DNA from: an uncultured Prevotellaceae bacterium
GTDB lineage: Bacteria; Bacteroidota; Bacteroidia; Bacteroidales; Bacteroidaceae
Direction of reading: 5' to 3'
DNA: 64,000 nt
NCBI GenBank assembly: GCA_902776195.1
Contig: CACYPF010000001.1
Coordinates: 223,578 to 287,577, forward strand
A program made the translations under genes and the position numbers. How positions within the stretch are numbered: the stretch's first letter is position 1; each line of letters begins with the position of its first letter. Under the pieces are notes generated by a model. It made no database searches. It was not told the origin of the DNA and was given only the letters and a program-made list of their open reading frames with translations. Positions 36,879-42,714 of this stretch are shown here, piece after piece.

Positions 36879-38171
36879 CTACTTTACATGACTCATTCGT
36901 TCTACCTGAGTACGGATAACATCAAGCGTTGTAGTATCTGTAGCGAAGACGGAATTCAAACCTTGTGCCTCTTGTGCCGGGTCGTTGGTATAGGGATCAC
37001 CCACCTGCCACTGCTCGTGCTTGGGCTCCGCGAAACCACCCCAGCCCCAGAAGTTACAACCGGCGAACTTTCCTCCACTCTCGGCATTGTCGGCAACCAG
37101 TGAGAACACATATTTATAATAGCCGTCACGTCCTTGGGTGGGAGTACCGATGGCAAACTTAAAGCCATCACGAGGATAACCGAACTCCTCCATGACGAGG
37201 GGTTTGTTCAAGCTGTCACAGACGGCAAGATGCTCGTCGATATATTTCTTCGTGTTCTCACAGGCTATGGGCAGATGCTCGATAAGAGAGTCAGGCTTTG
37301 CCCATCCCCAGTTGTAGGGCCACAGGTGCACGTTACAGTAGTCGATATTCTCATCGGCACAGATGCGTGACCATGAACTCAGGTCGTTCTCACAGCCCCA
37401 TGAGCCCTCACTGCCTACGGAGATCAGATGGTTCTTGTCCAATGAGCGGATCAGTGCCGAAGCCTCGGCAAGCCATTTCTCAAAGGCAGGCAGTGCCTCC
37501 TTGGAGAAGGCGCGTGGCTCATTACCTATCTGCCATGACATGATGGCGGGGTCATCGGTATACTTCAAGCCCGTATAACGATTGGTACGTCCGATGATGA
37601 AACGCACGTAGTCATAGAATAACTGGTGAGCCTTCTCGTTGGTGGCATATTTAGCCATCGCAGCCATGAAAGCAGGATAGCCAGCCTCGTCAGGACGTGG
37701 CTGCTTACCCTCACCGGCATGCTCCAGATAGAAGCCATAGCCCCCACTCCATTCCCATGAGTTGTTCAGGTATAGCACGGCAACCATGTCGCGTTTGCCC
37801 ATCTCCATCAACAGGTAGTCGAGTCCTGCCAATATCGTATCATTATATACACCGGGAGCTATCTGCAGTGTCGGCTCCACCTTGGTCTTCACCCCACGCT
37901 CACCATCTGAGCCTACGAGGATGCGCAGGTTGTCGATACCCATGCGCTTCATCTCATCCAGTTCACGACCCAGACGGGCACGGTCACCGCCCTGTCCCTC
38001 GGAGCCGAGGATGGCACCATACCAGAAGTTGGTACCCACATAGTAATATGGTTTACCACCACGGACGAAGTGTCCGTTCTCCACTTTCACAAAATCCTTT
38101 GCCATCTCTTGTTTCTTTTGACAGGCGATTACCAAAACAGCAACCATCATTAGTAGTAATAGTTTCTTCAT
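36879..38171 (-). CDS. GH5 endo-beta-mannanase (subfamily 7-like), lipoprotein
   Basis: 430 residues; lipobox VIAC with Cys17. TIM-barrel glycoside hydrolase family 5: GTNFWYGAIL, GIDNLRILVG, acid/base Glu218 in WQIGNEPRAF, VHLWPYNWGW and nucleophile Glu329 in PLVMEEFGYPR. The NFWYG...VHLWPYNWGW arrangement and aromatic subsites are those of plant-type and bacterial mannanases (GH5_7). It complements the GH26 enzyme on long mannan or galactomannan chains. It is transcribed alone, with a full promoter at 38209-38239 upstream; the esterase operon begins 107 nt downstream behind its own -7 box. Confidence 0.9.
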   Translation of the reverse strand: MKKLLLLMMVAVLVIACQKKQEMAKDFVKVENGHFVRGGKPYYYVGTNFWYGAILGSEGQGGDRARLGRELDEMKRMGIDNLRILVGSDGERGVKTKVEPTLQIAPGVYNDTILAGLDYLLMEMGKRDMVAVLYLNNSWEWSGGYGFYLEHAGEGKQPRPDEAGYPAFMAAMAKYATNEKAHQLFYDYVRFIIGRTNRYTGLKYTDDPAIMSWQIGNEPRAFSKEALPAFEKWLAEASALIRSLDKNHLISVGSEGSWGCENDLSSWSRICADENIDYCNVHLWPYNWGWAKPDSLIEHLPIACENTKKYIDEHLAVCDSLNKPLVMEEFGYPRDGFKFAIGTPTQGRDGYYKYVFSLVADNAESGGKFAGCNFWGWGGFAEPKHEQWQVGDPYTNDPAQEAQGLNSVFATDTTTLDVIRTQVERMSHVK

Positions 38172-38208
38172 TATCGTATTGGTTTTATTCGTTATTCATT
38201 GACAGGGC

Positions 38209-38239
38209 AAAGATAACACTTTCTTTCCTAACCTCCAAA
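38209..38239 (-). promoter_or_regulatory. Promoter of the GH5 mannanase gene
   Basis: Minus-strand TTTG (complement of 38236-38239) and TATCTTTG (complement of 38209-38216) with a 19-bp spacer. The -33 box is extended to TTTGGAGGTT, shared with two other promoters nearby. A terminator for the upstream unit begins 13 bp from the -33 box. Confidence 0.75.
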
Positions 38240-38252
38240 TTTTCACATGAAA

Positions 38253-38279
38253 AAGGTGGAACCTTGGGGGCTCCACCTT
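38253..38279 (-). terminator. Terminator after the 36-residue peptide gene
   Basis: AAGGTGGA ... TCCACCTT 8-bp stem, longer with G:C pairs, followed on the minus strand by TTTTT. Nearly identical to the terminator at 38915-38941 (only two differences in the hairpin region). Confidence 0.8.
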
Positions 38280-38299
38280 ATTTATGATTTAAGGGATAA

Positions 38300-38410
38300 T
38301 TACTGTTCTGGAGAAGACACATTATTACTTTTCTTATCTTCTATCAAGAAGTAAGACACTCCAACAATAGCCATTATCATGACTGCGATTAACATTACAT
38401 TTGCTGCCAT
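38300..38410 (-). CDS. 36-residue membrane peptide
   Basis: An ATG at 38410 opens a 36-codon frame ending TAA at 38300. The product begins MAANVMLIAVMIMAIVGVSY: one hydrophobic helix of about 18 residues followed by a charged tail (LIEDKKSNNVSSPEQ). It starts 5 nt after the stop of the decayed VapC gene and ends 20 nt before a strong terminator, so it is the last gene of that transcript. I recognise no family. It might be a small type I toxin-like or regulatory membrane peptide, or a recently derived fragment. The positioning between stop and terminator supports it being translated. Confidence 0.5.
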   Translation of the reverse strand: MAANVMLIAVMIMAIVGVSYFLIEDKKSNNVSSPEQ

Positions 38411-38415
38411 AGTTC

Positions 38416-38574
38416 TTACATTTTGTTTACCCAGTTCTCTAAATGAATATCTTTGATATTCTCAAAGTCCTTTATGTTTTGAGTTACCATCACCATTTTT
38501 CTTGAAACCGCAGTACAGCCTATTAACAAATCAAAATCACTCGTAGGTGTACCTGCCATTGTCAGGCGAGCCAT
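38416..38574 (-). pseudogene. C-terminal remnant of a VapC-type PIN-domain toxin
   Basis: A 52-codon frame (MARLTMAGTP, SDFDLLIGCTAVSRKMVMV, TQNIKDFENIKDIHLENWV) matches the last third of PIN-domain VapC toxins, whose usual C-terminus reads GTPIxDFDLLIAATA...VTNNxxHFxRIxGLxLENW. The N-terminal ~80 residues, which carry the first catalytic acids (LLDTNIxI), are absent, so it cannot be an active ribonuclease. The remnant is in the same frame as the antitoxin gene ahead of it, separated by that gene's TAG, which suggests an internal deletion joined the two. It is followed by the 36-residue peptide. Confidence 0.75.
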
Positions 38575-38577
38575 CAC

Positions 38578-38847
38578 CTAAAGAAACAAATTATTACGAC
38601 TACTATTAATGTGGCGATTGTCCCGAATGACTTTCACCATCTCCTCAGCGTCCATATACTCAGCATCACTCCATATACCAGCAAAGTCATCTGCAGTATA
38701 CTTCTTATCTTTGACCTCCTTCTCTGCAACAGCAGGAAGTACAGCATCACTGAGTTTCTTTATCAGTGCTAATTTTACTTCATTACCAGCATCCTTTATA
38801 AGGTTCCAGTAACTATCCGTTTCATGCTCTAATACTACAGCAGTCAT
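38578..38847 (-). CDS. Orphan antitoxin-like protein
   Basis: 89 residues, no signal peptide. Features: MTAVVLEHETDSYWNLIKDAGNEVKLALIKKLSDAV, a Lys/Glu linker, and a C-terminal DDFAGIWSDAEYMDAEEMVKVIRDNR. This plan (short N-terminal beta/alpha unit, then a conserved xxFxGxWxD ... EEMVxxIRxxR tail) is that of small Bacteroidetes proteins encoded directly upstream of PIN-domain toxins, where they act as the antitoxin. Its toxin is represented only by the fragment at 38416-38574. It retains a full promoter (38870-38901). The last residues (SSRNNLFL) depart from the family pattern and may derive from the deletion junction. Confidence 0.65.
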   Translation of the reverse strand: MTAVVLEHETDSYWNLIKDAGNEVKLALIKKLSDAVLPAVAEKEVKDKKYTADDFAGIWSDAEYMDAEEMVKVIRDNRHINSSRNNLFL

Positions 38848-38869
38848 ATCTCTCCATATTTGTTTGGTG

Positions 38870-38901
38870 CAAATTTAGGAATTATTCTTGAATCCTCCAA
38901 A
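38870..38901 (-). promoter_or_regulatory. Promoter of the antitoxin gene
   Basis: TTTG (complement of 38898-38901) and TAAATTTG (complement of 38870-38877), 20-bp spacer. From -33 to -7 it is identical to the promoter at 40590-40621 at about 27 of 32 positions, including TTTGGAGG and GAATAATT. Confidence 0.75.
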
Positions 38902-38914
38902 TAAATCAACGAAA

Positions 38915-38941
38915 AAGGTGGAACCTTGAGGGCTCCACCTT
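38915..38941 (-). terminator. Terminator of the secreted protein gene at 38965
   Basis: AAGGTGGA...TCCACCTT stem followed by TTTTTC on the minus strand, 24 nt after the stop codon. It sits 13 bp from the -33 box of the next promoter, the same spacing as at 38239/38253. Confidence 0.8.
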
Positions 38942-38964
38942 CATATCACTCAAGGATATTCAAT

Positions 38965-40494
38965 TTATTTCTGAATGAACTTTTTACCGTTCTTGATAAC
39001 GATACCCTTATAGCTCTCGTTCACCTTCTGACCAGCGAGGTTGTAGATAGCACCGTTGTTAATCACCTTAACAGGTGCAACAGTCTCTTGGATGCCAGTA
39101 GCACCACCGTTAACCAGAAGTTTTGAGATGCGGAATCCACCAGCTGTCTCCTTAATCTGAATCTCAGATTCTGTAGCGGTGAACTTAACCTCAACGTACT
39201 CATCAACACTTGCAGCCTTAGCTACACTCTCAGGATTACCTGCATCTGCTGTGCAACCCTTCAGAGCCTCAAATTTAGAAGCAGTACTGCCCTTAGCACT
39301 AACGAAGAGAGAAACAACGTCATCAGCCTTAAGACCAGAAATAATGATAATACCATTCTTACCGTCTACCTGTGTAAATTTCTCTGCGAACTTATAGATG
39401 TTTTTCTTGCTACTACCATTCTTGTAAGCCAACTTCACGTTTTCCATGTTGCTGAATGAAGCATTCATGTAATCACCAGAACCTGTGTAGTTTACACTAG
39501 GAATAGTAACCTCGTCAAGTGTAGTAGTAGACTTCTCGCCATTAGCGTCAATAGTAATCATATCTGCAGTAATGCCACCAAACATATAGGTTGCACCAGT
39601 AGCCTCTTCGCCACCTTCACTGGCAGGAGCGGCAATACTCTTAATGTCAACAGCCATTGGATAACCACTTGCGGCACCGGCTTTCATGTATAATTTAACC
39701 AAGTTCTTTGCGGTAAAGTTTCCTGCGTCATCCTTAGAACCAACAGTTTCTGGACTCAAAGTCAGAGTGTAACTCTCGATTCCCTTATCAATGTTAAGCC
39801 AATTAAATCCGCCAGCAGCATCATTAAGCTCAAAAATCAAACCTTCTGCCTCAAGAGCTGAACCAAATGTAAAGACAATTTCGCGTTTGTCTGTGTCTGT
39901 TCCATCGTTAGTGTAGGTAATGTCCTTACCTTCTGCGTCTACAATTCGTAAGCCACCGTATTGACCTTTGAAGTTAATCTTACCACCAGCGATAAATGGC
40001 GAAACATTCCAGAGGTTCTGACCTGAACCAGGATAAGAAGCAATAGCTGTTTCTGTTCCATCTGCAGCAATTAATTTTACTGATTTCAGAAGGATTTTAG
40101 CATTTGCAACAGTACCCTGAATAGCAAGTTGACCACTGGTGATAGTCTTTCTAGCCTCTTCAAATTCAACTGTTGTCGATGTTTCGCTAGCATTCAAACC
40201 ATATGAGGTAGAATTCGCATCTGTACCATCACCATACTTTACATTGACCCAACCTTCTGTAGTTGCTGTTGAAGCATCGCCAGAGTATTCTACCTTGACA
40301 CCTTTGTACTGAGAGAAATCAACACCAGTAGCTATGATGAACTGTCCCCACTGTCCAAACAGCAACTGTGTATCAGCAGGATACTCTACCACTTCATAAT
40401 TCCAGGGATAAGAATCCACAGCAATCAAATAAGTCTGTGCACTTGCACCAACTGCCATCAGCGCAGCAGCAATAAGAGTAAATAATTTTTTCAT
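38965..40494 (-). CDS. Secreted multi-domain beta protein with Prevotella-type C-terminal tail, function unknown
   Basis: 509 residues with a signal peptide (MKKLFTLIAAALMAVGASAQ). Two beta-sandwich regions can be made out. The first (about 21-145) has PWNYEVVEYP and YKGVKVEYSGD, resembling carbohydrate-binding modules. A second, longer region (about 150-460) is Gly/Ala/Thr rich. The final 40 residues (AIYNLAGQKVNESYKG IVIKNGKKFIQK) are the tail found on many Prevotella secreted proteins (xYNLxGQxV...KGixIxNGKKxxxK), thought to act as a secretion or anchoring signal. I see no glycosidase catalytic motif. Location between mannan enzymes suggests a glycan-binding role. It has its own promoter (40590-40621) and terminator. 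Confidence 0.65.
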   Translation of the reverse strand: MKKLFTLIAAALMAVGASAQTYLIAVDSYPWNYEVVEYPADTQLLFGQWGQFIIATGVDFSQYKGVKVEYSGDASTATTEGWVNVKYGDGTDANSTSYGLNASETSTTVEFEEARKTITSGQLAIQGTVANAKILLKSVKLIAADGTETAIASYPGSGQNLWNVSPFIAGGKINFKGQYGGLRIVDAEGKDITYTNDGTDTDKREIVFTFGSALEAEGLIFELNDAAGGFNWLNIDKGIESYTLTLSPETVGSKDDAGNFTAKNLVKLYMKAGAASGYPMAVDIKSIAAPASEGGEEATGATYMFGGITADMITIDANGEKSTTTLDEVTIPSVNYTGSGDYMNASFSNMENVKLAYKNGSSKKNIYKFAEKFTQVDGKNGIIIISGLKADDVVSLFVSAKGSTASKFEALKGCTADAGNPESVAKAASVDEYVEVKFTATESEIQIKETAGGFRISKLLVNGGATGIQETVAPVKVINNGAIYNLAGQKVNESYKGIVIKNGKKFIQK

Positions 40495-40589
40495 AAGCTT
40501 TTAATTTTTAATTGTTTGGTTAATATAAATAATTTATCGGTTTTCTATCATCTATGCCCTGCCTCAAGGACGCAGGCAAATAAACGTTG

Positions 40590-40621
40590 CAAAAATAGAA
40601 ATTATTCCTGAAACCTCCAAA
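40590..40621 (-). promoter_or_regulatory. Promoter of the secreted protein gene at 38965-40494
   Basis: TTTG (complement of 40618-40621) extended as TTTGGAGGTTT, and TATTTTTG (complement of 40590-40597), 20-bp spacer, giving a leader of roughly 90 nt. Confidence 0.75.
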
Positions 40622-40633
40622 TATTTCTTTGTT

Positions 40634-40665
40634 AAAAAAAGTATTGTGACAAAAAAAGTCACAAT
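40634..40665 (-). terminator. AT-rich hairpin with T tract, terminator or operator
   Basis: On the minus strand ATTGTGAC-T7-GTCACAAT is a perfect 8-bp stem followed two bases later by seven T. It ends 13 bp before the -33 box of the downstream promoter, mirroring the terminator-promoter spacing at two other junctions. The same dyad (TGTGA...TCACA) could instead be a regulator site. Confidence 0.5.
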
Positions 40666-40772
40666 TCTGCAAAGAAAGTATTATCATTTAGAGGTGAGAG
40701 GTAAGAGGAAACTGAAGCAAGCAGAGCTTGCAAAAGTTGAGAAAATATACCCAAGTTTTAAAAATCGGGAAA

Positions 40773-40859
40773 AATCTGTCAATCTATCAGCGAGAGGACA
40801 TAACGTACTGACAGACAAAAGATTGCGCGCTGACAGATAGGCTGACAGATTGATAGATT
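40773..40859. repeat. Imperfect 19-bp inverted repeat
   Basis: Left arm aatctgtcaatctatcagc (40773-40791) and right arm gctgacagattgatagatt (40841-40859) are reverse complements except for two positions, enclosing about 49 bp that holds two further TGACAGA copies. Confidence 0.7.
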
Positions 40860-40919
40860 CAATGACGGCACCTTCATCAGCAGGAGGTGACACTTGCTTT
40901 TGACACCGATAACGACAAC

Positions 40920-41051
40920 CTTTGTAAAGGATGCCTCCCTTCATTGTAAATCAAATTGATTTGCAAAGTAAATCAAATTGATTTGCTGAGTAAATCAAAT
41001 TGAATTACCGAGTAAATCAAATTGATTTACATCGTAAACCAAGTTAGATTA
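40920..41051. repeat. Array 2: six 22-bp units with palindromic core
   Basis: Six units of exactly 22 bp. Units 2-5 carry gtaaatcaaattga plus ttt or att; the first (gtaaaggatgcctccctt) and last (gtaaaccaagttagatta) are diverged. The four bases before each GTAA run cttt, catt, caaa, ctga, ccga, catc. The order catt-caaa-ctga-ccga is the same as in array 1 at 16763-16894, so the two blocks share ancestry. It lies about 425 nt upstream of the secreted-protein gene start and about 110 nt downstream of the BACON-GH5 stop. Confidence 0.9.
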
Positions 41052-41109
41052 CAATTCAGCATGATATAGTTTTCATTTACAAACCTTACGCACACGAGGA
41101 AAGAAAAAA

Positions 41110-41138
41110 TGGGACTCTCCCGAAAGGAAAGTCCCATT
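41110..41138 (-). terminator. Terminator of the susC-susD-GH5 block
   Basis: ATGGGACT ... AGTCCCAT 8-bp stem followed by TTTTTTC on the minus strand, 22 nt after the GH5 stop. Confidence 0.85.
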
Positions 41139-41159
41139 ATTCATGTTATAATTCGTGGT

Positions 41160-42692
41160 TTACTTGAAGAGAGCGTCGACAATCTCCTGTTCGTACCACT
41201 CATCATCATCGCGGTTGTAGAGACCCATCCACCAGAGACCAGTCATGTTATACTCTGTGAACTTCTGTTTCAGATAGGTAGCATACTTCACACGCTCTGT
41301 CATACTCTTATCCTCGTCGATAGCACCAAACTCACCGAAGATGAAGGGGATACCAAGAGATGTACAACGCTTCTGGATGCGTGCGAATACCCTGTCAATC
41401 TCTGCCTTACAGTCATCATCGAAAATCTTGATGTTGTAGTCAAACGTGGTACCATCCTGATTCTTACCCGAATTGTTGTTACAGAAGTTGTAAGGATCAT
41501 AAGAGTGGATAGTCAGGTAGATATGGTTCTGTACCACATCCTGCGGAGCCTGGAACGCCTCAAGGGCAGCATCACTCGTACCCGTAGCGGCATATGTGGT
41601 GACAGCGAGGTTACGATACTGGTTGTTGCCACCAGTAGCACGTACAACGTTGACGAAGTCCTGCTGCAGTTTGTTGATAGCCTCATAAGCCTGGTCGGTA
41701 GCCGAAGAAGGAGCCGTCCATGAATAAGAAGCATTCAGGATCTCGTTAAACGACTCGAAGATAAGTTTCTCGTCATAGTCCTTGAAACGCTCGGCAATCT
41801 GCTTCCATATCTTCTGATAGAGAATGGTATTCTCTGGATAAGCATCCATATCGGCAGTCAGCCAGCACTGTTTGTCGGTACGTCCCTCGGCACGGGCACC
41901 TGTATCGTGCATCACATTGATGATACAGTAGCAGTTAGCTTTCAGCACGTAGTTGACAACCTCCTCAACACGAGCCATCCACTCCTCGTTGATGTTACCC
42001 TCCTCGTCGATATGCGGGAACCATGTCACAGGTACACGGATGATGTTGAAGCCCTTGCCTGCAATCTCGTTAATGATCTCCTGTGTGGTGACAGGCTGTC
42101 CCCAACACGTCTCATAAGTCTTCCAGTCACCGGGACCAGAAGGATGGAACCATGACTGAGAGGGGTCGTGGTTAGACTCCAAGGTATTACCCAGGTTGTA
42201 ACCCATCTTGATGTTAGACACCATATCCCATACACTCTCAATGGGGTCGTCAGAACTGCCACGGCCTGCCTGGTTGATGGTCAGTGTGGCAACGAGACTA
42301 CCTGTGGTGAAGGTGAGGATGGTAGAACGCTCTTCACCCTCGTTGTAATCAACCTTCAGTTTCACATAAGCATTCAGGTTAGTGGCATCCTCCTCATTGA
42401 CAGCCCATCCATAGCCCTCATGCGGAGTGATATGTACCCAAGTAGTGTCAGCATCAGGCATCGCTACCTGCCAGGCACCATCGGTATCGATGGAAATCAT
42501 ATAGGAAGTCAGCTCACCCATTGACACATTCAGTTCGGAGACCTCTGCCCCGTCGTGGGACAGATTAAGTACCGTACCAGCACCAGTCTTTCCGAAGCGG
42601 CCTTTGTTTCCGTTATCGCTGTCGCTGCAGCCCTGGAATCCCAGAGCTGCTGCGGCAAGCAACATAACGGTTAAAATATTCTTTATTTTCAT
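41160..42692 (-). CDS. BACON-GH5 endo-beta-glucanase/mannanase, surface lipoprotein
   Basis: 510 residues; lipobox before Cys22 (GFQGCSDSD), and the Asp/Ser-rich stretch after it fits surface export. Residues ~40-143 form a BACON-type beta domain (FTTGSLVATLTINQAG at its end), a spacer or glycan-binding module in Bacteroidetes. The GH5 barrel follows: GYNLGNTLES, FNIIRVPVTWFPHI, acid/base Glu317 in FESFNEILNAS, and nucleophile Glu454 in IFGEFGAID. The NLGNTL...GFNxIRVPVTW pattern is that of subfamily GH5_4, active on glucan, xyloglucan or glucomannan chains. Fourth gene of the susC block, 22 nt after the glycan-binding protein gene, and terminated at 41110-41138. Confidence 0.9.
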   Translation of the reverse strand: MKIKNILTVMLLAAAALGFQGCSDSDNGNKGRFGKTGAGTVLNLSHDGAEVSELNVSMGELTSYMISIDTDGAWQVAMPDADTTWVHITPHEGYGWAVNEEDATNLNAYVKLKVDYNEGEERSTILTFTTGSLVATLTINQAGRGSSDDPIESVWDMVSNIKMGYNLGNTLESNHDPSQSWFHPSGPGDWKTYETCWGQPVTTQEIINEIAGKGFNIIRVPVTWFPHIDEEGNINEEWMARVEEVVNYVLKANCYCIINVMHDTGARAEGRTDKQCWLTADMDAYPENTILYQKIWKQIAERFKDYDEKLIFESFNEILNASYSWTAPSSATDQAYEAINKLQQDFVNVVRATGGNNQYRNLAVTTYAATGTSDAALEAFQAPQDVVQNHIYLTIHSYDPYNFCNNNSGKNQDGTTFDYNIKIFDDDCKAEIDRVFARIQKRCTSLGIPFIFGEFGAIDEDKSMTERVKYATYLKQKFTEYNMTGLWWMGLYNRDDDEWYEQEIVDALFK

Positions 42693-42714
42693 AAGATATT
42701 GATTCTTTTGATGA

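Larger units (their letters stand above)
40495..41159. other. 665-bp intergenic region rich in repeats
   Basis: It contains, from left to right: the promoter at 40590-40621; a hairpin ATTGTGAC-A7-GTCACAAT at 40643-40665 flanked by a second 7-A run; an imperfect 19-bp inverted repeat with arms at 40773-40791 and 40841-40859; the second 22-bp repeat array at 40920-41051; and the terminator of the BACON-GH5 gene at 41110-41138. Short open frames exist on both strands (for example an 86-codon frame, complement of 40684-40944) but I see no protein-family support for any of them. Confidence 0.7.

Noticed and set aside
40643-40665. A CRP-type site (TGTGA...TCACA)
   Set aside because: The half-sites are separated by 9 bp instead of the 6 bp of the CRP consensus, and the adjacent T tract makes a terminator equally likely. 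Retained only as an unnamed dyad.
40646-40840. 64-codon plus-strand frame in the same intergenic region
   Set aside because: No promoter in the right place, no family resemblance, and it runs through hairpin and inverted-repeat structures.
40684-40944. 86-codon minus-strand frame beginning inside the repeat array
   Set aside because: Its ATG is part of a repeat unit, the inverted repeat lies within it, and the translation shows no recognisable domain or signal. Left as a possible transcript rather than a gene.
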